Origin: Plasmodiophora brassicae
Taxonomy: Eukaryota > Endomyxa > Phytomyxea > Plasmodiophorida > Plasmodiophoridae
DNA length: 64,000 nucleotides
Direction: 5' to 3'
Assembly: GCA_039704465.1 (NCBI GenBank)
Contig: JASFAU010000009.1
Coordinates: forward strand, 124,001 to 188,000
The notes beneath the pieces were generated by a model. It had not been told where the DNA came from and searched no databases. It worked only from the letters and a program-made list of their open reading frames with translations. This document shows, in pieces, positions 29,501-44,500 of this stretch (the first letter of the stretch is position 1; the number at the start of each line of letters is the position of its first letter). A program made the translations under genes and the position numbers.

Positions 29501-32500
29501 GTCGACCCGCTGCCGGTCGTGCGCACACCCGTGTACAACTGGACGTTGCCCTGGGCGGACCAGGTCGCAGGGGCAACCACGTCGATGGCGCTGCGGGACC
29601 TCGGGCACAGCAGCAGGTTCGTTTTAGCCGAAAGCGTGGCGCTGGCGGCGAATGCAGTCCGCCCGCCCGACGTCGGATCGTAATCGCCATCCAGAGCGAG
29701 CTGCCCGACGATAGTCGTTATAGGGGCGTTGACAGCCAGCCCGGCCTCAGCGGTCGCATTCAGGCTGTCGAAGACGGACGACGCGCTGAACGTAATCTGC
29801 CCGCCGGAAACACGGGCGTCAGCTCGACCGACCCGACAACTGTGCCGGACGACAGCGCCCGGATCGTGATAATCTTGCTGATCAGCTTCCACGACGTCGA
29901 CGTCGTGATGGATGCCGCCTCGGTCGACGATATGTCGACCCAGGTGCCAGACGACGACGACCCGCCAAACTGGATCGGCAACGTGCTCGTGCTGGAAATC
30001 GACACGCTTGCAGTAGAGAGGGCCAGTGATGCGCCGTTGCCGATGACGACGTCGGCGCACGAAACCGAAAAGCTCGTCAGCGCCAGCGACACCGTGATCG
30101 TCGTCGACGCCGCGACGGTAAACGAGCCAGCCAGGTTGGCATCGTTATCCGCGAAGATCTGGACGTACCCGTTCGGCACGTGCAGCGCGGTGTTGACAGC
30201 GACGTTGCCGGCCGTGGACACGTACAGGTTCGCGTACACGGTCGTGGCCGACGTGGAGAACGTCACGGAATTCGAAGCCCGCAGGCTGAGCAGCGACTCG
30301 AACGTGTCGATCGGTCAAACCCGACAACCGACAAATCTGAGACCAGGGTGTCCCCGACCTGCAATACACCTGTCGTCGTGACCATCAGCAGCATCGCGTC
30401 GGTCAGGGCACCGCCGACGCCAACTGAGAACGCCGACGACGTGCTCTTGTCAATGACGACGGTAGCCGACGACGCCGATAGCCGGAACCCTGTCGACCAC
30501 TGCATGGCGCTGGCGCGAAGGTAGACCGTGCTGACGACCGGGGCTTGAACCGATATGTTTGCCGTGCCAGCGAAGATCAGCTGACCAGAGCCAGCCGCGG
30601 CACTGTCCGCTAGGATGGAGAGCGTCGACCCGCTGCCGGTCGTGCGCACACCCGTGTACAACTGGACGTTGCCCTGGGCGGACCAGGTCGCAGGGGCAAC
30701 CACGTCGATGGCGCTGCGGGACCTCGGGCACAGCAGCAGGTTCGTTTTAGCCGAAAGCGTGGCGCTGGCGGCGAATGCAGTCCGCCCGCCCGACGTCGGA
30801 TCGTAATCGCCATCCAGAGCGAGCTGCCCGACGATAGTCGTTATAGGGGCGTTGACAGCCAGCCCGGCCTCAGCGGTCGCATTCAGGCTGTCGAAGACGG
30901 ACGACGCGCTGAACGTAATCTGCCCGCCGGAAACACGGGCGTCAGCTCGACCGACCCGACAACTGTGCCGGACGACAGCGCCCGGATCGTGATAATCTTG
31001 CTGATCAGCTTCCACGACGTCGACGTCGTGATGGATGCCGCCTCGGTCGACGATATGTCGACCCAGGTGCCAGACGACGACGACCCGCCAAACTGGATCG
31101 GCAACGTGCTCGTGCTGGAAATCGACACGCTTGCAGTAGAGAGGGCCAGTGATGCGCCGTTGCCGATGACGACGTCGGCGCACGAAACCGAAAAGCTCGT
31201 CAGCGCCAGCGACACCGTGATCGTCGTCGACGCCGCGACGGTAAACGAGCCAGCCAGGTTGGCATCGTTATCCGCGAAGATCTGGACGTACCCGTTCGGC
31301 ACGTGCAGCGCGGTGTTGACAGCGACGTTGCCGGCCGTGGACACGTACAGGTTCGCGTACACGGTCGTGGCCGACGTGGAGAACGTCACGGAATTCGAAG
31401 CCCGCAGGCTGAGCAGCGACTCGAACGTGTCGATCGGTCAAACCCGACAACCGACAAATCTGAGACCAGGGTGTCCCCGACCTGCAATACACCTGTCGTC
31501 GTGACCATCAGCAGCATCGCGTCGGTCAGGGCACCGCCGACGCCAACTGAGAACGCCGACGACGTGCTCTTGTCAATGACGACGGTAGCCGACGACGCCG
31601 ATAGCCGGAACCCTGTCGACCACTGCATGGCGCTGGCGCGAAGGTAGACCGTGCTGACGACCGGGGCTTGAACCGATATGTTTGCCGTGCCAGCGAAGAT
31701 CAGCTGACCAGAGCCAGCCGCGGCACTGTCCGCTAGGATGGAGAGCGTCGACCCGCTGCCGGTCGTGCGCACACCCGTGTACAACTGGACGTTGCCCTGG
31801 GCGGACCAGGTCGCAGGGGCAACCACGTCGATGGCGCTGCGGGACCTCGGGCACAGCAGCAGGTTCGTTTTAGCCGAAAGCGTGGCGCTGGCGGCGAATG
31901 CAGTCCGCCCGCCCGACGTCGGATCGTAATCGCCATCCAGAGCGAGCTGCCCGACGATAGTCGTTATAGGGGCGTTGACAGCCAGCCGGCCTCAGCGGTC
32001 GCATTCAGGCTGTCGAAGACGGACGACGCGCTGAACGTAATCTGCCCGCCGGAAACACGGGCGTCAGCTCGACCGACCCGACAACTGTGCCGGACGACAG
32101 CGCCCGGATCGTGATAATCTTGCTGATCAGCTTCCACGACGTCGACGTCGTGATGGATGCCGCCTCGGTCGACGATATGTCGACCCAGGTGCCAGACGAC
32201 GACGACCCGCCAAACTGGATCGGCAACGTGCTCGTGCTGGAAATCGACACGCTTGCAGTAGAGAGGGCCAGTGATGCGCCGTTGCCGATGACGACGTCGG
32301 CGCACGAAACCGAAAAGCTCGTCAGCGCCAGCGACACCGTGATCGTCGTCGACGCCGCGACGGTAAACGAGCCAGCCAGGTTGGCATCGTTATCCGCGAA
32401 GATCTGGACGTACCCGTTCGGCACGTGCAGCGCGGTGTTGACAGCGACGTTGCCGGCCGTGGACACGTACAGGTTCGCGTACACGGTCGTGGCCGACGTG

Positions 32501-35500
32501 GAGAACGTCACGGAATTCGAAGCCCGCAGGCTGAGCAGCGACTCGAACGTGTCGATCGGTCAAACCCGACAACCGACAAATCTGAGACCAGGGTGTCCCC
32601 GACCTGCAATACACCTGTCGTCGTGACCATCAGCAGCATCGCGTCGGTCAGGGCACCGCCGACGCCAACTGAGAACGCCGACGACGTGCTCTTGTCAATG
32701 ACGACGGTAGCCGACGACGCCGATAGCCGGAACCCTGTCGACCACTGCATGGCGCTGGCGCGAAGGTAGACCGTGCTGACGACCGGGGCTTGAACCGATA
32801 TGTTTGCCGTGCCAGCGAAGATCAGCTGACCAGAGCCAGCCGCGGCACTGTCCGCTAGGATGGAGAGCGTCGACCCGCTGCCGGTCGTGCGCACACCCGT
32901 GTACAACTGGACGTTGCCCTGGGCGGACCAGGTCGCAGGGGCAACCACGTCGATGGCGCTGCGGGACCTCGGGCACAGAGCAGGTTCGTTTTAGCCGAAA
33001 GCGTGGCGCTGGCGGCGAATGCAGTCCGCCCGCCCGACGTCGGATCGTAATCGCCATCCAGAGCGAGCTGCCCGACGATAGTCGTTATAGGGGCGTTGAC
33101 AGCCAGCCCGGCCTCAGCGGTCGCATTCAGGCTGTCGAAGACGGACGACGCGCTGAACGTAATCTGCCCGCCGGAAACACGGGCGTCAGCTCGACCGACC
33201 CGACAACTGTGCCGGACGACAGCGCCCGGATCGTGATAATCTTGCTGATCAGCTTCCACGACGTCGACGTCGTGATGGATGCCGCCTCGGTCGACGATAT
33301 GTCGACCCAGGTGCCAGACGACGACGACCCGCCAAACTGGATCGGCAACGTGCTCGTGCTGGAAATCGACACGCTTGCAGTAGAGAGGGCCAGTGATGCG
33401 CCGTTGCCGATGACGACGTCGGCGCACGAAACCGAAAAGCTCGTCAGCGCCAGCGACACCGTGATCGTCGTCGACGGCGACGGTAAACGAGCCAGCCAGG
33501 TTGGCATCGTTATCCGCGAAGATCTGGACGTACCCGTTCGGCACGTGCAGCGCGGTGTTGACAGCGACGTTGCCGGCCGTGGACACGTACAGGTTCGCGT
33601 ACACGGTCGTGGCCGACGTGGAGAACGTCACGGAATTCGAAGCCCGCAGGCTGAGCAGCGACTCGAACGTGTCGAGAAGGCCGGAGAGCGTCGACCCGCT
33701 GCCGGTCGTGCGCACACCCGTGTACAACTGACGTTGCCCTGGCGGACCAGGTCGCAGGGGCAACCAGCGTCGATGCGCTGCGGGACCCGGCACAGCAGCA
33801 GGTTCGCTTTAGCCGAAAGCGTGGCGCTGGCGGCGAATGCAGTCCGCCCGCCTGACGTCGGGATCGTAATCGCCATCCAGAGCGAGCCGCCCGACGATAG
33901 TCGTTATAGGGCGTTGACAGCCAGCCCGGCCTCAGCGGTCGCATTCAGGTTGTCGTGAAGACGGACGACGCGCTGAACGTAATCTGCCCGCCGGGTTCAC
34001 GGGCGTCCAGCCTGACCGACCTGACAACCGTGCCGGACGACAGCGCCCGGATCGTGATAATCTTGCTGATCAGCTCCACGACGTCGACGTCGTGATGGAT
34101 GCCGCCTCGCCGACGATATGTCGACCCAGGTGCCAGACGACGACGACCCGCCACCGATCGGCAACGTGCCCGTGCTGGAAATCGACACGCTTGCAGAGGG
34201 AGGCCAGTGATGCGCCGCTGCCGATGACGACGTCGGCGCACGAAACCGAAAAGCCCGTCAGCGCTAGCGACACCAGTGATCGTCGTCGACGCCGCGACGG
34301 TAAACGAGCCAGCCAGGTTGGCATCGTTATCCGCGAAGATCTGACGTACCCGTTCGGCACGTGCAGCGCGGTGTTGACAGCGACGTTGCCGGCCGTGGAC
34401 ACGTACAGGTTGGCGTACACGGTCGTGGCCGACGTGGAGAACGTCACGGAATCTCGAAGCCCGCAGGCTGAGCAGCGACTCGAACGTGTCGATCGGTCAA
34501 ACCCGACAACCGACAAATCTGAGACCAGGGTGTCCCTGACCTGCAATACACCTGTCGTCGTGACCATCAGCAGCATCGCGTCGGTCAGCACCGCTGACGC
34601 CAACTGGAGAACGCCGACGACGCGCTCTGTCAATGACGACGGTAGCCGACGACGCCGATAGCCGGAACCCTGTCGACCACCGCATGGGCGCTGGCGCGAA
34701 GGTAGACCGTGCTGACGATCGGGGCTTGAACCGATATGTTTGCCGTGCCAGCGAAGATCAGCTGACCAGAGCCAGCCGCGGCACTGTCCGCCAGATGGAG
34801 AGCGCCGACCCGCTGCCGGTCGCGCACACCCGGCAACTGACGTTGCCCTGGGCGGACCAGGGTCGCAGGGGCAACCACGTCGATGGCGCTGCGGGACTCG
34901 GGCACAGCAGCAGGTTCGTTTTTAGCCGAAAGCGTGGCGCTGGCGGCGAATGCAGTCCGCCTGCCCGACGTCGATCGTAATCGCCATCCAGAGCGAGCCG
35001 CCCGACGATAGTCGTTATAGGGCGTTGACAGCCAGCCCGGCCTCAGCGGTCGCATTCAGGCTGTCGAAGACGGACGACGCGCTGAACGTAATCTGCCCGC
35101 CGGAAAACACGGGCGTCCAGCTCGACCGACCCGGACAACCGTGCCGGACGACAGCGCCCGGATCGTGATAACTTGCTGATCAGCTTCACGACGTCGACGT
35201 CGATGGATGCCGCCTCGGTCGACGATATGTCGACCCAGGTGCCAGACGACGACGACCCGCCAAACTGATCGGCAACGTGCTCGTGCTGGAAATCGACACG
35301 CTTGCAGTAGAGAGGGCCAGTGATGCGCCGTTGCCGATGACGACGTCGGCGCACGAAACCGAAAAGCCTCGTCAGCGCCAGCGACACCGTGATCGTCGTC
35401 GACGCCGCGACGGTAAACGAGCCAGCCAGGCTGGGCATCGTTATCCGCGAAGATCTTGACGTACCCGTTCGGCACGTGCAGCGCGGTGTTGATAGCGACG

Positions 35501-38500
35501 TTGCCGGGCCGTGGACACGTACAGGTCTGCGTACACGGTCGTGGCCGACGTGGAGAACGTCACGGAATCCCGAAGCCCGCAGGCTGAGCAGCGACCTGAA
35601 CGTGTCGATCGGTCAAACCTGACAACCGACAAATCTGAGACCAGGGTGTCCCCGACCGCAATACACCCGTCGTCGTGACCATCAGCAGCATCGCGTCGGT
35701 CAGGGCACCGCCGACGCCAACTGAGAACGCCGACGACGTGCCTTTGTCAATGACGACGGTAGCCGACGACGCCGATAGCCGGAACCCTGTCGACCACTGC
35801 ATGGCAGCTGGCGCGAAGGTAGACCGTGCTGACGACCGGGGCTTGAACCGATATGTTTGCCGTGCCAGCGAAGATCAGCTGACTCAGAGCCAGCCGCGCA
35901 CTGTCCGCAGGGATGGAGAGCGTCGACCCGCTGCCGGTCGTGCGCACACCCGTGTACAACTGGATCGTTGCCCTGGGCGGACCAGGCCCAGGGGCAACCA
36001 CGTCGCCGATGGCGCTGCGGACCCGGGCACAGCAGCAGGTTCGTTTTAGCCGAAAGCGTGGCGCTGGCGGCGAATGCAGTCCGCCCGCCCGACGTCGGAT
36101 CGTAATCGCCATCCAGATGAGCTGCCCGACGATAGTCGTTATAGGGGCGTTGACAGCCAGCCCGGCCTCAGCGGTCGCATTCAGGCTGTCGAAGACGGAC
36201 GACGCGCTGAACGTAATCTGCCCGCCGGAAACACGGGCGTCCAGCTCGACCGACCTGACAACCGTGCCGGACGACAGCGCCCGGATCGTGATAATCTTGC
36301 TGATCAGCTTCCACGACGTCGACGTCGTGATGGATGCCGCCTCGGTCGACGATATGTCGACCCAGGTGCCAGACGACGACGACCCGCCAAACTGGATCGG
36401 CAACGTGCCTGCTGGAAATCGACACGCTTGCAGAGAGGGCCAGTGATGCGCCGTTGCCGATGACGACGTCGGCGCACGAAACCGAAAGCCGCCGTCAGCG
36501 CCAGCGACACCGTGATCGTCGTCGACGCCGCGACGGTAAACGAGCCAGCCAGGTTGGCATCGTTATCCGCGAAGATCTGACGTACCCGTTCGGCACGTGC
36601 AGCGCGGTGTTGACAGCGACGTTGCCGGCCGTGGACACGTACAGGTTCGCGTACACGGTCGTGGCCGACGTGGAGAACGTCACGGAATTCGAAGCCCGCA
36701 GGCTGAGCAGCGACCTGAACGTGTCGATCGGTCAAACCCGACAACCGACAAATCTGAGACCAGGGTGTCCCCTGACCTGCAATACACCTCGTCGTCGTGA
36801 CCATCAGCAGCATCGCGTCGGTCAGGCACCGCCGACGCCAACTGAGAACGCCGACGACGTGCTCTTGTCAATGACGACGGTAGCCGACGACGCCGATAGC
36901 CGGAACCCTGTCGACCATCGCATGGCGCTGGCGCGAAGGTAGACCGTGCTGACGACCGGGCTTGAACCGATATGTTTGCCGTGCCAGCGAAGATCAGCTG
37001 ACCAGAGCCAGCCGCGGCACTGTCCGCTAGGATGGAGAGCGTCGACCCGCTGCCGGTCGTGCGCACACCCGTGTACAACCGACGTTGCCCTGGGCGGACC
37101 AGGTCGCAGGGGCAACCACGTCGATGGCGCTGCGGACCTCGCACAGCAGCAGGTTCGTTTTAGCCGAAAGCGTGGCGCTGGCGGCGAATGCAGTCCGCCC
37201 GCCCGACGTCGGATCGTAATCGCCATCCAGAGCGAGCGTCCCGACGATAGTCGTTATAGGGGGCGTTGACAGCCAGCCCGGCCTCAGCGGTCGCATTCAG
37301 GCTGTCGAAGACGGACGACGCGCTGAACGTAATCTGCCCGCCGGAAACACGGGCGTCCAGCTGACCGACCCGATTAACTGTGCCGGACGACAGCGCCCGG
37401 ATCGTGATAATCTTGCTGATCAGCTTCCACGACGTCGACGTCGTGATGGATGCCGCCCGGTCGACGATATGTCGACCCAGGTGCCAGACGACGACGACCC
37501 GCCAAACTGGATCGGCAACGTGCTCGCGCTGGAAATCGACACGCTTGCAGTAGAGAGGGCCAGTGATGCGCCGTTGCCGATGACGACGTCGGCGCACGAA
37601 ACCGAAAGCTCGTCAGCGCCAGCGACACCGTGATCGTCGTCGACGCCGCGACGGTAAACGAGCCAGCCAGGTTGGCATCGTTATCCGCGAAGATCTGACG
37701 TACCCGTTCGGCACGTGCAGCGCGGTGTTGACAGCGACGTTGCCGGCCGTGGACACGTACAGGTTCGCGTACACGGTCGTGGCCGACGTGGAGAACGTCA
37801 CGGAATTCGAAGCCCGCAGGCTGAGCAGCGACTCCGAACGTGTCGATCGGTCAAACCCGACAACCGACAAATCTGAGACCAGGGTGTCCCTGACCTGCAA
37901 TACACCTGTCGTCGTGACCATCAGCAGCATCGCGTCGGTCAGGGCACCGCCGACGCCAACTGGAGAACGCCGACGACGTGCTTTGTCAATGACGACGGTA
38001 GCCGACGACGCCGATAGCCGGAACCCTGTCGACCACTGCATGGCGCTGGCGCGAAGGTAGACCGTGCTGACGACCGGGGCTTGAACCGATATGTTTGCCG
38101 TGCCAGCGAAGATCAGCTGACCAGAGCCAGCCGCGGCACTGTCCGCTAGGATGGAGAGCGTCGACCCGCTGCCGGTCGTGCGCACACCCGTGTACAACTG
38201 GACGTTGCCCTGGGCGGACCAGGTCGCAGGGGCAACCACGTCGATGGCGCTGCGGGACCTCGGCACAGCAGCAGGTTCGTTTTAGCCGAAAGCGTGGCGC
38301 TGGCGGCGAATGCAGTCCGCCCGCCCGACGTCGGATCGTAATCGCCATCCAGAGCGAGCTGCCCGACGATAGTCGTTATAGGGGCGTTGACAGCCAGCCC
38401 GGCCTCAGCGGTCGCATCCAGGCTGTCGAAGACGGACGACGCGCTGAACGTAATCTGCCCGCCGGAAACACGGGCGTCCAGCCTGACCGACCCGACAACC

Positions 38501-41500
38501 GTGCCGGACGACAGCGCCCGGATCGTGATAATCTTGCTGATCAGCTTCCACGACGTCGACGTCGTGATGGATGCCGCCTCGGTCGACGATATGTCGACCC
38601 AGGTGCCAGACGACGACGACCCGCCAAACTGGATCGGCAACGTGTCGGTCAGGCACCGCCGACGCCAACTGAGAACGCCGACGACGTGCTCTTGTCAATG
38701 ACGACGGTAGCCGACGACGCCGATAGCCGGAACCCTGTCGACCACTGCATGGCGCTGGCGCGAAGGTAGACCGTGCTGACGACCGGGGCTTGAACCGATA
38801 TGTTTGCCGTGCCAGCGAAGATCAGCTGACCAGAGCCAGCCGCGGCACTGTCCGCTAGGATGGAGAGCGTCGACCCGCTGCCGGTCGTGCGCACACCCGT
38901 GTACAACTGACGTTGCCCTGGGCGGACCAGGTCGCAGGGGCAACCACGTCGATGGCGCTGCGGGACCTCGGGCACAGCAGCAGGTTCGTTTTAGCCGAAA
39001 GCGTGGCGCTGGCGGCGAATGCAGTCCGCCCGCCCGACGTCGGATCGTAATCGCCATCCAGAGCGAGCTGCCCGACGATAGTCGTTATAGGGCGTTGACA
39101 GCCAGCCCGGCCTCAGCGGTCGCATTCAGGCTGTCGAAGACGGACGACGCGCTGAACGTAATCTGCCCGCCGGAAACACGGGCGTCCAGCCTCGACCGAC
39201 CCGACAACCGTGCCGGACGACAGCGCCCGGATCGTGATAATCTTGCTGATCAGCTTCCACGACGTCGACGTCGTGATGGATGCCGCCTCGGTCGACGATA
39301 TGTCGACCCAGGTGCCAGACGACGACGACCCGCCAAACTGGATCGGCAACGTGCTCGTGCTGGAAATCGACACGCTTGCAGAGAGGGCCAGTGATGCGCC
39401 GTTGCCGATGACGACGTCGGCGCACGAAACCGAAAAGCCTCGTCAGCGCCAGCGACACCGTGATCGTCGTCGACGCCGCGACGGTAAACGAGCCAGCCAG
39501 GTTGGCATCGTTATCCGCGAAGATCTGACGTACCCGTTCGGCACGTGCAGCGCGGTGTTGACAGCGACGTTGCCGGCCGTGGACACGTACAGGTTCGCGT
39601 ACACGGTCGTGGCCGACGTGGAGAACGTCACGGAATTCGAAGCCCGCAGGCTGAGCAGCGACTCCGAACGTGTCGATCGGTCAAACCCGACAACCGACAA
39701 ATCTGAGACCAGGGTGTCCCCTGACCTGCAATACACCTGTCGTCGTGACCATCAGCAGCATCGCGTCGGTCAGGCACCGCCGACGCCAACTGAGAACGCC
39801 GACGACGTGCTCTTGTCAATGACGACGGTAGCCGACGACGCCGATAGCCGGAACCCTGTCGACCACTGCATGGCGCTGGCGCGAAGGTAGACCGTGCTGA
39901 CGACCGGGGCTTGAACCGATATGTTTGCCGTGCCAGCGAAGATCAGCTGACCAGAGCCAGCCGCGGCACTGTCCGCTAGGATGGAGAGCGTCGACCCGCT
40001 GCCGGTCGTGCGCACACCCGTGTACAACTGACGTTGCCCTGGGCGGACCAGGTCGCAGGGGCAACCACGTCGATGGCGCTGCGGGACCTCGGGCACAGCA
40101 GCAGGTTCGTTTTAGCCGAAAGCGTGGCGCTGGCGGCGAATGCAGTCCGCCCGCCCGACGTCGGATCGTAATCGCCATCCAGAGCGAGCTGCCCGACGAT
40201 AGTCGTTATAGGGGCGTTGACAGCCAGCCCGGCCTCAGCGGTCGCATTCAGGCTGTCGAAGACGGACGACGCGCTGAACGTAATCTGCCCGCCGGAAACA
40301 CGGGCGTCCAGCTCGACCGACCCGACAACCGTGCCGGACGACAGCGCCCGGATCGTGATAATCTTGCTGATCAGCTTCCACGACGTCGACGTCGTGATGG
40401 ATGCCGCCTCGGTCGACGATATGTCGACCCAGGTGCCAGACGACGACGACCCGCCAAACTGGATCGGCAACGTGCTCGTGCTGGAAATCGACACGCTTGC
40501 AGTAGAGAGGGCCAGTGATGCGCCGTTGCCGATGACGACGTCGGCGCACGAAACCGAAAAGCTCGTCAGCGCCAGCGACACCGTGATCGTCGTCGACGCC
40601 GCGACGGTAAACGAGCCAGCCAGGTTGGCATCGTTATCCGCGAAGATCTGACGTACCCGTTCGGCACGTGCAGCGCGGTGTTGACAGCGACGTTGCCGGC
40701 CGTGGACACGTACAGGTTCGCGTACACGGGTCGGGCCGACGTGGAGAACGTCACGGAATTCGAAGCCCGCAGGCTGAGCAGCGACCCGAACGTGTCGATC
40801 GGTCAAACCCGACAACCGACAAATCTGAGACCAGGGTGTCCCTGACCTGCAATACACCTGTCGTCGTGACCATCAGCAGCATCGCGTCGGTCAGGCACCG
40901 CCGACGCCAACTGAGAACGCCGACGACGTGCTCTTGTCAATGACGACGGTAGCCGACGACGCCGATAGCCGGAACCCTGTCGACCACTGCATGGCGCTGG
41001 CGCGAAGGTAGACCGTGCTGACGACCGGGGCTTGAACCGATATGTTTGCCGTGCCAGCGAAGATCAGCTGACCAGAGCCAGCCGCGGCACTGTCCGCTAG
41101 GATGGAGAGCGTCGACCCGCTGCCGGTCGTGCGCACACCCGTGTACAACTGACGTTGCCCTGGGCGGACCAGGTCGCAGGGGCAACCACGTCGATGGCGC
41201 TGCGGGACCCGGGCACAGCAGCAGGGTTTTTTTTAGCCGAAAGCGTGGCGCTGGCGGCGAATGCAGTCCGCCCGCCCGACGTCGGATCGTAATCGCCATC
41301 CAGAGCGAGCTGCCCGACGATAGTCGTTATAGGGCGTTGACAGCCAGCCCGGCCTCAGCGGTCGCATTCAGGCTGTCGAAGACGGACGACGCGCTGAACG
41401 TAATCTGCCCGCCGGAAACACGGGCGTCCAGCTCGACCGACCCGACAACCGTGCCGGACGACAGCGCCCGGATCGTGATAATCTTGCTGATCAGCTTCCA

Positions 41501-44500
41501 CGACGTCGACGTCGTGATGGATGCCGCCTCGGTCGACGATATGTCGACCCAGGTGCCAGACGACGACGACCCGCCAAACTGGATCGGCAACGTGCTCGTG
41601 CTGGAAATCGACACGCTTGCAGCAGAGAGGGCCAGTGATGCGCCGTTGCCGATGACGACGTCGGCGCACGAAACCGAAAAGCTCGTCAGCGCCAGCGACA
41701 CCGTGATCGTCGTCGACGCCGCGACGGTAAACGAGCCAGCCAGGTTGGCATCGTTATCCGCGAAGATCTGACGTACCCGTTCGGCACGTGCAGCGCGGTG
41801 TTGACAGCGACGTTGCCGGCCGTGGACACGTACAGGTTCGCGTACACGGTCGTGGCCGACGTGGAGAACGTCACGGAATTCGAAGCCCGCAGGCTGAGCA
41901 GCGACCGAACGTGTCGATCGGTCAAACCCGACAACCGACAAATCTGAGACCAGGGTGTCCCTGACCTGCAATACACCTGTCGTCGTGACCATCAGCAGCA
42001 TCGCGTCGGTCAGGCACCGCCGACGCCAACTGAGAACGCCGACGACGTGCTCTTGTCAATGACGACGGTAGCCGACGACGCCGATAGCCGGAACCCTGTC
42101 GACCACTGCATGGCGCTGGCGCGAAGGTAGACCGTGCTGACGACCGGGGCTTGAACCGATATGTTTGCCGTGCCAGCGAAGATCAGCTGACCAGAGCCAG
42201 CCGCGGCACTGTCCGCTAGGATGGAGAGCGTCGACCCGCTGCCGGTCGTGCGCACACCCGTGTACAACTGACGTTGCCCTGGGCGGACCAGGTCGCAGGG
42301 GCAACCACGTCGATGGCGCTGCGGGACCTCGGGCACAGCAGCAGGTTCGTTTTAGCCGAAAGCGTGGCGCTGGCGGCGAATGCAGTCCGCCCGCCCGACG
42401 TCGGATCGTAATCGCCATCCAGAGCGAGCTGCCCGACGATAGTCGTTATAGGGGCGTTGACAGCCAGCCCGGCCTCAGCGGTCGCATTCAGGCTGTCGAA
42501 GACGGACGACGCGCTGAACGTAATCTGCCCGCCGGAAACACGGGCGTCCAGCCGACCGACCCGACAACCGTGCCGGACGACAGCGCCCGGATCGTGATAA
42601 TCTTGCTGATCAGCTTCCACGACGTCGACGTCGTGATGGATGCCGCCTCGGTCGACGATATGTCGACCCAGGTGCCAGACGACGACGACCCGCCAAACTG
42701 GATCGGCAACGTGCTCGTGCTGGAAATCGACACGCTTGCAGAGAGGGCCAGTGATGCGCCGTTGCCGATGACGACGTCGGCGCACGAAACCGAAAAGCCT
42801 CGTCAGCGCCAGCGACACCGTGATCGTCGTCGACGCCGCGACGGTAAACGAGCCAGCCAGGTTGGCATCGTTATCCGCGAAGATCTGACGTACCCGTTCG
42901 GCACGTGCAGCGCGGTGTTGACAGCGACGTTGCCGGCCGTGGACACGTACAGGTTCGCGTACACGGTCGTGGCCGACGTGGAGAACGTCACGGAATTCGA
43001 AGCCCGCAGGCTGAGCAGCGACTCGAACGTGTCGATCGGTCAAACCCGACAACCGACAAATCTGAGACCAGGGTGTCCCTGACCTGCAATACACCTGTCG
43101 TCGTGACCATCAGCAGCATCGCGTCGGTCAGGCACCGCCGACGCCAACTGAGAACGCCGACGACGTGCTCTTGTCAATGACGACGGTAGCCGACGACGCC
43201 GATAGCCGGAACCCTGTCGACCACTGCATGGCGCTGGCGCGAAGGTAGACCGTGCTGACGACCGGGGCTTGAACCGATATGTTTGCCGTGCCAGCGAAGA
43301 TCAGCTGACCAGAGCCAGCCGCGGCACTGTCCGCTAGGATGGAGAGCGTCGACCCGCTGCCGGTCGTGCGCACACCCGTGTACAACTGACGTTGCCCTGG
43401 GCGGACCAGGTCGCAGGGGCAACCACGTCGATGGCGCTGCGGGACCTCGGGCACAGCAGCAGGTTCGTTTTAGCCGAAAGCGTGGCGCTGGCGGCGAATG
43501 CAGTCCGCCCGCCCGACGTCGGATCGTAATCGCCATCCAGAGCGAGCTGCCCGACGATAGTCGTTATAGGGGCGTTGACAGCCAGCCCGGCCTCAGCGGT
43601 CGCATTCAGGCTGTCGAAGACGGACGACGCGCTGAACGTAATCTGCCCGCCGGAAACACGGGCGTCCAGCTCGACCGACCCGACAACCGTGCCGGACGAC
43701 AGCGCCCGGATCGTGATAATCTTGCTGATCAGCTTCCACGACGTCGACGTCGTGATGGATGCCGCCTCGGTCGACGATATGTCGACCCAGGTGCCAGACG
43801 ACGACGACCCGCCAAACTGGATCGGCAACGTGCTCGTGCTGGAAATCGACACGCTTGCAGTAGAGAGGGCCAGTGATGCGCCGTTGCCGATGACGACGTC
43901 GGCGCACGAAACCGAAAAGCTCGTCAGCGCCAGCGACACCGTGATCGTCGTCGACGCCGCGACGGTAAACGAGCCAGCCAGGTTGGCATCGTTATCCGCG
44001 AAGATCTGACGTACCCGTTCGGCACGTGCAGCGCGGTGTTGACAGCGACGTTGCCGGCCGTGGACACGTACAGGTTCGCGTACACGGTCGTGGCCGACGT
44101 GGAGAACGTCACGGAATTCGAAGCCCGCAGGCTGAGCAGCGACTCGAACGTGTCGATCGGTCAAACCCGACAACCGACAAATCTGAGACCAGGGTGTCCC
44201 TGACCTGCAATACACCTGTCGTCGTCGTGACCATCAGCAGCATCGCGTCGGTCAGGCACCGCCGACGCCAACTGAGAACGCCGACGACGTGCTCTTGTCA
44301 ATGACGACGGTAGCCGACGACGCCGATAGCCGGAACCCTGTCGACCACTGCATGGCGCTGGCGCGAAGGTAGACCGTGCTGACGACCGGGGCTTGAACCG
44401 ATATGTTTGCCGTGCCAGCGAAGATCAGCTGACCAGAGCCAGCCGCGGCACTGTCCGCTAGGATGGAGAGCGTCGACCCGCTGCCGGTCGTGCGCACACC

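Noticed and set aside
32804..33958. Plus-strand open frame of 384 codons
   Set aside because: It exists only because indels link shadow frames across units and the truncation join at about 33674. Arg/Pro/Gln-rich composition is typical of a wrong frame.
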